Assembly (NCBI GenBank): GCA_009837395.1
Contig: VXTP01000043.1
Location: 1 to 64,000 of the forward strand
Reading direction: 5' to 3'
Length of the DNA: 64,000 bases
DNA from: Gemmatimonadota bacterium
GTDB taxonomy: Bacteria; JAAXHH01
How positions within the stretch are numbered: the first letter of the stretch is position 1; every line of letters begins with the position of its first letter. This document shows positions 1 to 9,035 of this stretch, one piece after another. The translations under genes were made by a program, and so were the position numbers. The notes under the pieces are model-generated. The model was given only the letters and a program-made list of their open reading frames with translations, was not told the origin of the DNA and made no database searches.

Positions 1-3000
1 GCCCCGCCCGAAAAAGAAGTGCCATATGAACCGGTTCCCCGTGCGCGGATTGCGCCCGGTAATCGCGAATCTAAGCCTCCGGGAGAACCCGGCGTTCACG
101 GCATCCGGCGCTACCGGGGCCAGCGCCTTGAAGACGGCCTCCACAATCTCCTCCCCGCAGTGGTTGGTGCTCATGCACACCGGCGCCGGCGGATTCGGGT
201 TCACGATCAGGCCCCTGGGCGCGATGACCTTCACCGGCCGCATGGATCCCTCGTTCTTCGGCACGTCGGACGGCGCCATGTACATGATGGCGACGTGGGC
301 CAGCGAGCGCGTGTTGGCATAGGCGCTATTGATGAACCCGGTGACCTGGGGACTCGATTCGCTCAGATCAATGGTCATATGGTCGTCCCGGACGGTGACC
401 TTGGCCCGTATGGGGATCGACTCGGCGTCGAACCCGTCGTCGTCCAGCAGCGTCTCGCCGTAGTATACGCCGTCCTTCCAACCACCGATGAGTTGCCGGA
501 TCCGCCGTTCCGCGCTGTCCAGGATGGCTTCGACGGACGCCATCAGGCCGTCGGCGCCGTAATCGTCGAGCAGCGCCTGCAGCCGGCGCGCGGCGATCTG
601 TACCGATCCGATCTGGGCGTGCAGGTCGCCGGTGAAGTTCTCCGCGTGGCGCACGTTGACCGCCAGCATGTGAAGCAGGTCCTCCCTGGGCCGGCCCGCT
701 TCATAGAGCCGCACGGGCGGGATGCGAAGGCCTTCGTGGTACAATTCGCTGGCCGAGGGGTTGTAGCCGCCGTGGGTTCCCCCGCCGATGTCGCTGTGAT
801 GGGCCCGGTTTACGGCGAAGAAGCGCAGGACCCCGTCGCGGAACACGGGGTAGATCGCCGTGATGTCCGGCAGGTGGCTGCCGCCGAAGTAGGGGTCGTT
901 CAGGATGAAAAGGTCACCCTCGTTGATGTCGTCGCCGAAGTACTCCCGCACCGCTTCGACCGACGGCGGCAGGGCGCTGATATGCACGGGAATGCCTTCT
1001 CCCTGCGCCACGAGCTGGCCCGTCGCGTCGAGGATCGCGGTGGAGAAGTCCCGGCTGGAGTTCAGGATCTGCGACATGGAGGTGCGGATCATGACGTCCG
1101 CCATCTCGCGGGCGATCGATTCCAGGCGGTGGGCTACGACCGAGTGAGTAACCGGATCCGATCTGGCCGGATCCGTGTCCGGCGCGTCGGGCGTCGCGGA
1201 TGCTTCCGTCGACACGGGGGAGTCCGGCGCGTCCGGCGCCTCTGGGCTCGTGTCCGGCGCGTCGGGCGTCGCGGATGCTTCCGGAGCGTCCAGCGCATCC
1301 AGCGCATCCGACGCTTCCCCCGCCGCCGGCGAAACGGCCAGGACCATCCCGCCGTAGGGATCCACTTCGAGGCGGTCGCCTTCCTCCACGAGCACGGTGG
1401 TGAAATCGGACTCGACGATGGCCGGCCCTTCGATCACGCTTCCGGGCGCAAGATCGTCCGCCGCGTAGACGGCGGCTTCGGTCCAGGTTCCGGTGTAGAC
1501 CCGTCGCGTGCCCTTGCGCGCCTCCCCGGTCCGGTCGTTCCGTTCCCTGGCGTTCCGTTCCCTGGCGGGCAACTCGACCGTCGGCAGTTTGCCCGTGACC
1601 GTGGCGCGCAGCGTGACCAGGCGGATCTCCTGGTCGAGCTGATGGTAGGAATACAGGGTCTGGTACCGTTCGTGGAAGAGCGATGCCCAAGCGCGCCGAA
1701 TCGCATCGTCGTCCATCGCAAGGTCCGGGACGGTCACGTTCACCTCGTAGATCTGGTCCAGGTAGCGCATGTCGGCCGTGAACCGGGTGGCGATGTCCCC
1801 GTCCGCCAGACCCTGGTTTCTGAGCCGGTCGATGCCCTTGCCGGCCATCCGATCCATCAGGCGTCTGATTTCGTCGAGGTCGACCACGTCCAGGCTGGCC
1901 GTGAATGACTGGGCGAAGTCGTACCGGAGGTCGGACGCGAGCATGCCATAGGCCGACAGTACGGGAGCCGCCGAGGGCAGGTAGACTTTGCCGATACCCG
2001 TCTTCCGGGCTACTTGGCTCACGTGCAGGCCCGCCGCTCCGCCGAAGGCCAGCAGGGAAAATTGGCGGGGATCGCCTCTCCGGCGCACGGTCAGCAGCCG
2101 GATGCCTTCGGCCATGGCCGTGGTCACCACGTCGAGGATGCCACGGGCCGCGTCCACCGTGGACAGTCCCAGTGGTTCGGCTACGGATTCCCGCACCGCC
2201 CGTTCAGACAGATCGGGGAAAAGGAGGTTCCTACCGCCCAGGAAGTTTCCGGGGTCGAGGTAGCCCAGGACCAGGTTCGCGTCGGTAACCGTGGGCTGAT
2301 CGCCGCCCCTGCCGTAACAGGCCGGACCGGGTTCGGCCCCGGCGCTTTGGGGTCCGACGTGCAGGGTTCCTCCATCGTCCACCCGCGCGATGCTTCCGCC
2401 GCCCGCGCCCAGCGTGTGGAGGTCGATCATTGGCACGGCGATCTTCCATCCCCCTTCGTAGTGTTCACCCGAGACCTGGGGATCGCCGGCTTCGATCACC
2501 GAGATATCCGTGCTCGTTCCGCCCATGTCGAATCCGATGAGATCGCCCTCGCCAATCAGGCGACCGTAGGCGACGGCACCGCTGACTCCTCCGGCCGGTC
2601 CGGAGAGAATGGCCTGCACGGCCTGCCGCGCTGCGACGTCCAGCGGCGTTACCCCTCCGTTGGACGTCATGGTGAGGATGTCGCTCGCGAGACCCAGGCC
2701 TGACGCCTCCTCCTTCATGCGTTCGAGATACCTGGCGTAGACTGGACCCACGTAGGCGTTCACGGCCGTGGTACTCAGGCGGTCGTATTCCTTGATCTGG
2801 GGCAGGATCTCCGAGGAGAGCGAGAGGTACAGTTCCGGGTGCCGCTGCCGGATGCGTTCGCCGACGAGCCGTTCGTGCGCCGGGTTCAGGTAGGAGAAAA
2901 CCAGGCAGACGGCGACGGATTCCACGCCGGCCAGCGCGAGTTCGTCCAGTATCCCGTCCAGTGCTTCTTCATCCACGGGGGCTTCGACGGCGCCGTCGGA

Positions 3001-3471
3001 GCGGATGCGTTCCGCCAATGTCTGCCGCAGGGGCCGCGGAACCAGTGGCTCGACAGGGGTCATCCTCAGATTGTACCGGTCTTCTTTCAGCCCTTCCCTG
3101 AGCGCTAGCAGATCCCGGAAGCCCTCGGTGGTGATCAGGCCGACCCGGGCGCCTTTTCGCTCCAGGAGCGTGTTGGTCGCGACGGTGGTGCCATGAATGA
3201 ACAGCCGGATCCTGGACATCAGTTCGGCCGCGGAGAGGCCATGGGATTCGGCGATGTCGCCGAGTCCTTTCATCACCGCGTCGGACGGCGCCTGGGGCGT
3301 CGACGCCGTCTTGAAATAGCGCGGCGCGGAATCGCCTTCCACCACGACAAAATCCGTAAAAGTCCCGCCGACGTCGATGCCTATGGAGATGGGCGGTTTG
3401 GCGGAGTCGGGTTTGGCGGTGCCCGGATTCGCGGCGTCGGGTCTCGCGGCATCGCTGGTGTGAATGTTCAT
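1..3471 (-). CDS. Fused hydantoinase/5-oxoprolinase HyuA-HyuB, 3' end cut by window edge
   Basis: ATP-dependent hydrolase of the hydantoinase/oxoprolinase family, which opens cyclic amides such as 5-oxoproline or hydantoins in the cytoplasm. The ATG at 3471 starts a single open frame of 1157 codons running off the left edge. Residues ~26-709 are the HyuA part, with actin-like nucleotide motifs (IGIDVGGTFTDF near residue 27 and GFDMGGTSTDIS). Residues ~771 onward are HyuB, beginning DPVTHSVVAHRLESIAREM. I checked the frame across both halves and it is continuous. The ~60-residue linker is rich in Ala, Pro, Asp and Ser and contains a duplicated EASATPDAPDT. HyuB is usually ~520-560 aa, so roughly 150 residues lie outside the window. 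HyuA and HyuB are more often separate genes; substrate is unknown. Confidence 0.9.
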   Translation of the reverse strand, partial: MNIHTSDAARPDAANPGTAKPDSAKPPISIGIDVGGTFTDFVVVEGDSAPRYFKTASTPQAPSDAVMKGLGDIAESHGLSAAELMSRIRLFIHGTTVATNTLLERKGARVGLITTEGFRDLLALREGLKEDRYNLRMTPVEPLVPRPLRQTLAERIRSDGAVEAPVDEEALDGILDELALAGVESVAVCLVFSYLNPAHERLVGERIRQRHPELYLSLSSEILPQIKEYDRLSTTAVNAYVGPVYARYLERMKEEASGLGLASDILTMTSNGGVTPLDVAARQAVQAILSGPAGGVSGAVAYGRLIGEGDLIGFDMGGTSTDISVIEAGDPQVSGEHYEGGWKIAVPMIDLHTLGAGGGSIARVDDGGTLHVGPQSAGAEPGPACYGRGGDQPTVTDANLVLGYLDPGNFLGGRNLLFPDLSERAVRESVAEPLGLSTVDAARGILDVVTTAMAEGIRLLTVRRRGDPRQFSLLAFGGAAGLHVSQVARKTGIGKVYLPSAAPVLSAYGMLASDLRYDFAQSFTASLDVVDLDEIRRLMDRMAGKGIDRLRNQGLADGDIATRFTADMRYLDQIYEVNVTVPDLAMDDDAIRRAWASLFHERYQTLYSYHQLDQEIRLVTLRATVTGKLPTVELPARERNARERNDRTGEARKGTRRVYTGTWTEAAVYAADDLAPGSVIEGPAIVESDFTTVLVEEGDRLEVDPYGGMVLAVSPAAGEASDALDALDAPEASATPDAPDTSPEAPDAPDSPVSTEASATPDAPDTDPARSDPVTHSVVAHRLESIAREMADVMIRTSMSQILNSSRDFSTAILDATGQLVAQGEGIPVHISALPPSVEAVREYFGDDINEGDLFILNDPYFGGSHLPDITAIYPVFRDGVLRFFAVNRAHHSDIGGGTHGGYNPSASELYHEGLRIPPVRLYEAGRPREDLLHMLAVNVRHAENFTGDLHAQIGSVQIAARRLQALLDDYGADGLMASVEAILDSAERRIRQLIGGWKDGVYYGETLLDDDGFDAESIPIRAKVTVRDDHMTIDLSESSPQVTGFINSAYANTRSLAHVAIMYMAPSDVPKNEGSMRPVKVIAPRGLIVNPNPPAPVCMSTNHCGEEIVEAVFKALAPVAPDAVNAGFSRRLRFAITGRNPRTGNRFIWHFFFGRG
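1174..1283. repeat. 35-bp perfect direct repeat, 75-bp period, in the HyuA-HyuB linker
   Basis: Copies at 1174-1208 and 1249-1283 are identical over 35 bp. The 75-bp period equals 25 codons, so the repeat is in frame and lengthens the acidic Ala/Pro linker without breaking the gene. Confidence 0.85.
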
Positions 3472-3495
3472 TTAGAATCTCCGGACCGGTCCGTA

Positions 3496-3524
3496 TTGAC
3501 GCAGCACGATTGAAGGTCTATACT
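3496..3524 (+). promoter_or_regulatory. Sigma-70-type promoter ahead of the carbonic anhydrase gene
   Basis: TTGACG at 3496-3501 and TATACT at 3519-3524 are separated by 17 bp, five of six matches in each box. It lies 120 bp upstream of the ATG at 3645, in the divergent spacer shared with the hydantoinase gene. Confidence 0.6.
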
Positions 3525-3644
3525 GTGCGAGTTATCACACGCACTCGGCGCGGTGAAAGAGTCCCTTGACGCGATGGCAAGGTCAATGCTCACGCGTCAC
3601 CACGAATTACGTTGTCTACATCCAGGAGTCGCATCGCCAAGCTT

Positions 3645-4232
3645 ATGGACCTTGACCGCATTTTCGAACAGAACGCGCAGTGGATCAAGCGAAGACTGGG
3701 CTCCGATCCCGGTTATCTCGATCGGCTGTCGCGGCCGCAACATCCCGGGATTCTCTACATCGGATGCGCGGACAGTCGGGTGATGCCCGAAGCCTTTATG
3801 GGTGCCGGCCCGGGCGAGGTCTTCGTGCACCGCAATGTGGGCAACCTGGTCTCCCCCGGGGACCCGAACACTCGTTCCGCCGTCATCTACGGGGTCGAGC
3901 ATCTGAAAGTCGGGCATATCGTGGTGTGCGGTCACTACGACTGCGGTGCGGTAAAGGCGGTGCTGCAGTCGGAAGATCTCGGCTCGCTAGAGCCCTGGCT
4001 ACAGAACCTGAGAGCGGTTTACCAGCACCATCAGGCGGAACTGGACGCCCTCCCGGATGCTGCGGACCGTTGCGACCGCCTGGTCGAACACAGCGTCCGC
4101 GTGCAGTGCGCGAATATCCTCGGGTTCACCGAAGTGAAGGCGTCGATCAGCGAGACCGGCCTGCAGGTACATGGCTGGGTCTTCGACCTGCGCAGCGGCA
4201 GGATCGTGGACTTGAACGTAGATCGCGGATGA
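3645..4232 (+). CDS. Beta-class carbonic anhydrase
   Basis: Interconverts CO2 and bicarbonate with a Zn centre in the cytoplasm. The 195-aa protein has the beta-class ligands and dyad: C41, D43 and R45 in GCADSR, and H97 and C100 in HYDCGA, with the conserved HRNVGN segment between them. A TTG at 3612 in the same frame is possible, but the ATG at 3645 gives the usual family N-terminus (MDLDRIFEQNAQW) and has AGGAG at 3623-3627 upstream, although the 17-nt spacing is long. The gene is monocistronic, converges with the amidohydrolase gene and has its own promoter. Length and motifs are normal for the family. Confidence 0.93.
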   Translation: MDLDRIFEQNAQWIKRRLGSDPGYLDRLSRPQHPGILYIGCADSRVMPEAFMGAGPGEVFVHRNVGNLVSPGDPNTRSAVIYGVEHLKVGHIVVCGHYDCGAVKAVLQSEDLGSLEPWLQNLRAVYQHHQAELDALPDAADRCDRLVEHSVRVQCANILGFTEVKASISETGLQVHGWVFDLRSGRIVDLNVDRG

Positions 4233-4296
4233 TGCCGGTCTCTTCGGATACCGATTAAGCCGAACGAATGGCGGACCGACATCCCCGTCGCGGTGT

Positions 4297-5994
4297 TCAG
4301 GCGGATTCCGCCTGCTTCCGCAATACCTTGCCCGGCAGCGCGCCGGTGTGTTCCCCACTTTCAATGACGACCGCGCCGTTTACCAGGACGCTTTCGATGC
4401 CCTGCGCGTACTGATGTGGGTTCATGAAGTCGGCCCGGTCGATGACCGTGTCCGGATCGAAGACCACGAGATCGGCGACGAGGCCCACGTCGATCCGGCC
4501 GCGGTCGGTGAGTCCCAGCCGCTGGGCCGGCTGCCCGGTCATCTTGTGCACGGCGGTGGGCAGGTCGAACAGTCCCTCTTCTCGGCAGTATTTACCGAGC
4601 ACCCTGGGAAAGGTCCCGTAGTACCGGGGATGGGGCGTGGTTTCGCTCAACGGGCCAGTGACAGCGGCGGCACCGCCGTCCGAGGCGACCATGACCAGCG
4701 GATGGGTCAGTACGGAAGTGATCTCCTCCTCGCTCATGCCAAACCCGACCATGCCCACGCTCCCATTTTCCGCGATGAGCAGTTCCCGCACGAACTCGAA
4801 GGGATCCTGACCGCTTCGCGCGACGATCTCCGATACCCGCCGGCCCACGTAGTCCTGGTTCTCCGCCCTGCCGACCGAAGTAATCATGACGGCACTCCAG
4901 TCCCCCAGCATGTCGACCTTGTCCACGGCCGCCCGTTTCATGGCGGGCAGGACGTCCGGCGACTGGAGGCGGCTGACGAACGCCTCGGCGCCGCCCGCGC
5001 GGAATCGGGTCGGAAACAGGTTCTGCAGCGTCGTGGCGTAGGCGATGTAGGGATACCGGTCGAGGGTGATGTCCATACCCTCGTCGACCGCCTGTTCAAT
5101 CATGTCGAAACATATCGCGACCTTGTCCCGGTTCCGCCTGCCCGAAGCTTTGAAGTGGGCGATCTGGAGCGCGATCTCGGCTTTCCGGGCGGTGCTGATC
5201 GCTTCGCTCACGGCTTCCACGAGGAAATCGTCCTCGTTGCGCATGTGGGTCGCGTAGAACCCGCTGTAGCCCGCCGCCACCCGGCCGAGTTCGGCGATCT
5301 CATCCTCATCGGCAAAACTGCCGGGCGTGTATTCGAGTCCGGACGAAAGGCCCCAGGCCCCTTCCGACATGGCCTGGTCCACGAGGTCCTTCATCGCATC
5401 TAGCTGGCGCGCGCTGGCCGGGACGTTCTCGTTCCCCACGACGTATCCGCGTATAGTACCCTGGCCCGCGAGCGAGATAAAATTCAGACCGATGCCCTGC
5501 TGTTCCATGGTGTCGAACAGGCCTGTGAAGTCCCTCCATCCAATATCCACGCCGTAACGCCTTCCGTAACCGTCCTGCAGCGACCCGAGCTGCGCATCCG
5601 TCAGCGGGGCAAGCGAAGAACCGTCCTGGCCCGCCACCTCCGTCGTTACGCCCTGCCGGATCTTGCTTTCCGCCCTGGGGTCCACCAGGAGCGAAAGGTC
5701 GGTGTGGGAATGGATGTCGATGAATCCAGGGCAGACGATCTTGCCGGAGGCGTCTATCGTATTCCCGCTGGAACCCTGGACCGGACCGATCTGAGCGATC
5801 CGGTCACCCTCGATGGCTATGTCGGCGACCACGGGTGCGGCACCCGTCCCGTCGATGACCTGTCCCCCTCGTATGATCACGTCGTAACGCTGGGCGATCG
5901 CGCAGCCGTCCAGCATGGTGGACAGGCCGCCGACGGCCGCGCCGGCGCCCGCCAGGCTTGTTCTCCTGAGAAAGTTGCGTCTGGACCAGTCCAT
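4297..5994 (-). CDS. N-acyl-D-amino-acid deacylase (amidohydrolase), Tat-exported lipoprotein-like
   Basis: Metal-dependent amidohydrolase of the D-aminoacylase family, releasing D-amino acids from N-acyl derivatives. The 565-aa protein starts with a twin-arginine signal (SRRNFLRR) and a hydrophobic Ala/Gly stretch ending at LDGC near residue 31, so Tat export and possible lipid anchoring are likely. Visible family motifs are HSHTDLSL (metal His pair), GVTTEVAGQDGSS, WGLSSGLEYTPGSF, YATHMRNE, QIAHFKASG and a late SDG. It begins 16 bp after the hisF stop on the same strand, so it probably shares the hisHF transcript. Substrate could also be another N-acylated or dihydropyrimidine-like compound. 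Confidence 0.85.
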   Translation of the reverse strand: MDWSRRNFLRRTSLAGAGAAVGGLSTMLDGCAIAQRYDVIIRGGQVIDGTGAAPVVADIAIEGDRIAQIGPVQGSSGNTIDASGKIVCPGFIDIHSHTDLSLLVDPRAESKIRQGVTTEVAGQDGSSLAPLTDAQLGSLQDGYGRRYGVDIGWRDFTGLFDTMEQQGIGLNFISLAGQGTIRGYVVGNENVPASARQLDAMKDLVDQAMSEGAWGLSSGLEYTPGSFADEDEIAELGRVAAGYSGFYATHMRNEDDFLVEAVSEAISTARKAEIALQIAHFKASGRRNRDKVAICFDMIEQAVDEGMDITLDRYPYIAYATTLQNLFPTRFRAGGAEAFVSRLQSPDVLPAMKRAAVDKVDMLGDWSAVMITSVGRAENQDYVGRRVSEIVARSGQDPFEFVRELLIAENGSVGMVGFGMSEEEITSVLTHPLVMVASDGGAAAVTGPLSETTPHPRYYGTFPRVLGKYCREEGLFDLPTAVHKMTGQPAQRLGLTDRGRIDVGLVADLVVFDPDTVIDRADFMNPHQYAQGIESVLVNGAVVIESGEHTGALPGKVLRKQAESA

Positions 5995-6010
5995 GGTTAT
6001 GCTCTTTTCG

Positions 6011-6787
6011 TTAGTTGGTCATACGGATCTTCAGACCCTGGTCGTGAAGACGACGCTTGATGGAATCCACCGAATAGTGGCCGTAGTGCAGCATGGAGGC
6101 CACCAGGGCCGCGTCGGCCCCTCCTTCCGTAAGGGCGTCGTAGAGGTGCTCCGGCCTGCCCCCGCCGCCCGAGGCGATGACCGGGATGCCCACGTTGTCG
6201 GCGATCATCCGCGTGAGTTTCAACTCGTATCCTTCGAGGGTGCCGTCCGCGTCGATGGAGTTGACGACGATCTCGCCGGCGCCGAGGGCCTCGCCGCGGC
6301 GTGCCCAATCGAGGGCATCCATGCCGGTGTCGCGCCGGCCTCCGTGGGTCACGATCTCGTAGCCGGACGGCAGGGATCCGGAACCGGCCGCCCTGATGTC
6401 CATGGAAAGCACCACGGCCTGCACCCCGAAAGCGTCGGCCGCCTCGGAGATGACCCCTGGATTGCTGACGGCCGCCGTGTTCAGATTGACTTTTTCCGCG
6501 CCGGCTTCCAGCACCTTTCGGCAATCGTCGACCGATCGGAGGCCGCCCCCCACCGAGAAGGGGATGAACACCTGCCGGGCAACCTCCTCCACCACGTCGA
6601 GCATGATGGCGCGCTGGTCGCTGGATGCCGTGATGTCGTAGAAGACGAGTTCGTCCAGGCCGGCTTCGTAATACCGCCGCGCCGCGGAGACCGGATCGCC
6701 GATGTCTTTCGTGTTGACGAACCGGACGCTCTTGACCAGCCGGCCGTCGCGCACGTCAAGGCAGGAAATGAGTCGCTTGCTCAGCAT
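6011..6787 (-). CDS. hisF: Imidazole glycerol phosphate synthase subunit HisF
   Basis: Cyclase subunit that combines ammonia from HisH with PRFAR to give imidazole glycerol phosphate and AICAR. The 258-aa (beta/alpha)8 protein has the two catalytic aspartates at D11 (SCLDVRDG) and D130 (LSMDIRA), matching Thermotoga HisF numbering. Phosphate-site glycines are in FSVGGGLRS and VIASGGGGR, and DITASSDQR is conserved. Its start overlaps the hisH stop by 7 nt, implying translational coupling. No other his gene is in the window. Some hisHF pairs serve surface-sugar pathways instead of histidine synthesis; the near-canonical motifs here favour IGP synthase. Confidence 0.9.
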   Translation of the reverse strand: MLSKRLISCLDVRDGRLVKSVRFVNTKDIGDPVSAARRYYEAGLDELVFYDITASSDQRAIMLDVVEEVARQVFIPFSVGGGLRSVDDCRKVLEAGAEKVNLNTAAVSNPGVISEAADAFGVQAVVLSMDIRAAGSGSLPSGYEIVTHGGRRDTGMDALDWARRGEALGAGEIVVNSIDADGTLEGYELKLTRMIADNVGIPVIASGGGGRPEHLYDALTEGGADAALVASMLHYGHYSVDSIKRRLHDQGLKIRMTN

Positions 6788-7401
6788 GGATTCCCGTCCC
6801 AGCGTGCGAACTCGCCCAGCATCTTCAAGCCCACGGGGCCGCTTTTCTCCACGTGAAACTGGGCCGCCACGATATTGCGCCGGCCGATGACGGCCGCGAA
6901 CTCCACGCCGTACCGGCTCCTGGCCAGCACGTCCCGCTCATCGTCTGGGGCGGGGTAGAACGAATGTACGAAGTATACCTCGTCGCCCGGCCTCACGTGG
7001 CGGAGCACGGGGTGCGCGCGGTCGACGCGCAACGCGTTCCAGCCCATGTGCGGCACCTTCAGGGCGGCGTCGTCCGGCCGGAACTTGAGGCACCGGCCGA
7101 CGATCAGGTCCAGGCACGGCAGATCGGTTTCCTCGGAACCCGAAAGCAGGATCTGGCAGCCCACGCAGATCCCCAGGATAGGCGTCCCCCGATCGGCGGC
7201 CGATATGAGCGCTTCGTCAAGCCCCCGTTTCCGCAGCGTCTCGAGCGCGGAATGGGCATGCCCCACCCCGGGAAAGACGATACGCTCCGCCCGGACCAAA
7301 TCCTCCGGATCCGACGTGATGACCGAAGCCACGCCCAGGTGATCCAGCGCTCTTTTAACCGAGGTCTGATTCCCGGCGTCGTAGTCAACGATGTGAATCA
7401 T
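6781..7401 (-). CDS. hisH: Imidazole glycerol phosphate synthase glutaminase subunit HisH
   Basis: Class I glutamine amidotransferase that feeds ammonia to HisF. The ATG at 7401 gives the normal N-terminus [11 protein letters not shown] and 206 aa; a longer frame back to 7470 is unlikely. The nucleophile is C79 in LGICVGCQ and the oxyanion strand is PGVG. The catalytic His lies in QFHVEKSG, where the usual proline after His is valine. PHMGWN is also conserved. It is followed by hisF with a 7-nt overlap and then by an N-acyl-D-amino-acid deacylase gene. Confidence 0.9.
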   Translation of the reverse strand: MIHIVDYDAGNQTSVKRALDHLGVASVITSDPEDLVRAERIVFPGVGHAHSALETLRKRGLDEALISAADRGTPILGICVGCQILLSGSEETDLPCLDLIVGRCLKFRPDDAALKVPHMGWNALRVDRAHPVLRHVRPGDEVYFVHSFYPAPDDERDVLARSRYGVEFAAVIGRRNIVAAQFHVEKSGPVGLKMLGEFARWDGNPC

Positions 7402-7485
7402 TAAATGCGAATCACTTGAACGTTCGTTCGTCGGGGTGGTCAGGAGGGACAGAATACGATCCTGGCGCATGCTCGCCGCATGTCC

Positions 7486-7515
7486 CTAGTAATCCGATTG
7501 CGCCGGTTTTGTCAA
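7486..7515 (-). promoter_or_regulatory. Possible promoter of the hisHF-amidohydrolase operon
   Basis: On the minus strand a perfect TTGACA (plus 7510-7515) is followed after 18 bp by TACTAG (plus 7486-7491). The -35 is consensus and the -10 is weak, so this is tentative. Confidence 0.35.
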
Positions 7516-7618
7516 GTGAAACATGGCTCCGCGGGCATGCTGCAGAGCTACCGAAGAGCCGACGTGGAAATGTCAGCGACGGGGACTACCGCCGAGACCC
7601 CGGAAGAGGATTCGGTCG

Positions 7619-7647
7619 TTGACATCGCCGGGTGACGTTTCTATACT
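7619..7647 (+). promoter_or_regulatory. Near-consensus sigma-70 promoter of the M24 peptidase gene
   Basis: TTGACA at 7619-7624 and TATACT at 7642-7647 have exactly 17 bp between them. Transcription would start near 7655, which rules out the upstream in-frame ATG at 7523 and supports the ATG at 7745. Confidence 0.7.
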
Positions 7648-7744
7648 GGCCTGGTACTTCTTTTCGACTCCGCCGCTGTGCCGGATCATAGGCGCAGACA
7701 GCGGATCCATCCCAAAAAATCCATCCTGCGGAATCGAAACCCAG

Positions 7745-9007
7745 ATGCTCTTCAATGCCGAACGGGCCAGGGTGTACATGCGGGATCGCGGACTCGACGG
7801 ACTGATCGCGACCTCGCCCGTGAATATCACCTATTTCACGGACTACTTCATCTGGATCGACGGGCTCATGAAGGCGTACATGGTCCGGCCCGGCGCATCG
7901 GCGGATCTATCACAGGGATACGCCCTGTTTCCCCGCGAGAGCGAGCCCGCGCTGGCGGTGACCGGCGCGATGCTGGCTGTGAATGGCGTCGACCTGTGGG
8001 TGAAGGACCTGCGAATCAGCGGCGATTTCGGGCTCGACTGGTCCGTGCCGCCGAGGCCGTTGTCTGACCGGATGGACCGTATCTACCACCTTCTGCAGGG
8101 CGCGCCGGACTACACCACGACTACCCAGGCGCTGGTCGGAGCCCTGAGCGACCGGGAACTTGCCGCGGGTACGCTGGGCGTGGAAGCGGACGGACTGACC
8201 GCCGACCGCTACCGTCAACTGAAGGAGGCGCTGCCCGATGCCCGGCTGCTGGACTGCTCCAACCTCATCCGGCTGCTTCGCATGGTCAAGACCCGGGACG
8301 AGATCGATCGGCTCACACGGGCGGCCGAGATCAGTGAAACGGCGGCCATGACAGCCATGGAACAGGCGAAACCTGGAGACAACGTGCAGGAGGTCGTACA
8401 CCGGTTCAGGGCGGAACTGGGTGCCCGGGGGGCGGACCTGGACCACTTCGCCTTCGGAGTCCACGGGCTCGGTATTGCGACGGAGCCGGATTTTATCCTC
8501 GGCGATTCCGACGTGGAGTACGTTGACTGGGGATGCAGGTACCGGTCCTGCTACTCAGACACCGGGACCACCTTCGCCATGCGGCCGTTGTCGGCCGACA
8601 TGCAGGTCCGGTTCGACACGCTCCGCGCGTCCATGGACGCCGGTCTGGCCGCGATTCGTCCCGGCATCAGCTCCTCGGCGGTACAGGCGGCCATGCAAGA
8701 GGTCGTCGACGAAGCGGGTTATTCCATGTACCCACATGGCCACGGGGTCGGCATGGAAGTGCGGGACTACCCCGTCCTGGCGCCGGATACCGGCCTGCGG
8801 ATCTCGGACGGCTGTGTCGACGTCCCTTCCGATCTGCCCATTGAAGAAGACATGGTGCTCAACGTGGAAGCGCCGCTGAGCCTGGCCGGGGTCGGGTCCC
8901 TGCACCTGGAACAGTCCGTCGTCGTGACGGCGAGCGGATCCCGTCCTCTCACGGAGCAGCGGCGGGACGGGCCGGTGTTTCCCCTGGGCGTCTTGGGGCA
9001 GGAGTAG
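7745..9007 (+). CDS. M24 family metallopeptidase (Xaa-Pro dipeptidase/aminopeptidase-like)
   Basis: Cytoplasmic two-domain protein of 420 aa with an N-terminal creatinase-like domain and a C-terminal pita-bread domain. All five dinuclear-metal ligand positions are visible: the first Asp in YVDWG, the second 11 residues later in CYSD, a His in HGHGVGMEV, a Glu in LNVEAP and a Glu in HLEQSVVV. It is therefore likely active and not a metal-free creatinase. The start at 7745 follows from the promoter at 7619-7647; no clear Shine-Dalgarno is seen. It lies 28 bp before an enolase-superfamily gene and may be co-transcribed with it. The exact substrate is unknown. Confidence 0.87.
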   Translation: MLFNAERARVYMRDRGLDGLIATSPVNITYFTDYFIWIDGLMKAYMVRPGASADLSQGYALFPRESEPALAVTGAMLAVNGVDLWVKDLRISGDFGLDWSVPPRPLSDRMDRIYHLLQGAPDYTTTTQALVGALSDRELAAGTLGVEADGLTADRYRQLKEALPDARLLDCSNLIRLLRMVKTRDEIDRLTRAAEISETAAMTAMEQAKPGDNVQEVVHRFRAELGARGADLDHFAFGVHGLGIATEPDFILGDSDVEYVDWGCRYRSCYSDTGTTFAMRPLSADMQVRFDTLRASMDAGLAAIRPGISSSAVQAAMQEVVDEAGYSMYPHGHGVGMEVRDYPVLAPDTGLRISDGCVDVPSDLPIEEDMVLNVEAPLSLAGVGSLHLEQSVVVTASGSRPLTEQRRDGPVFPLGVLGQE

Positions 9008-9035
9008 GGCGGAACGGAATAGGCGTCAACCTCTC

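Larger units (their letters stand above)
7402..7744. other. Divergent regulatory spacer between hisH and the M24 peptidase gene
   Basis: This 343-bp spacer has no convincing gene. It contains promoter-like sequences for both flanking genes (listed separately) and a perfect 8-bp palindrome GAACGTTC at 7416-7423. Confidence 0.5.

Noticed and set aside
19-1908. Long open frame on the plus strand (629 codons)
   Set aside because: It is antisense to the hydantoinase fusion, which shows clear family motifs across the same DNA; the plus-strand product is Arg/Gly-rich with no recognisable domain.
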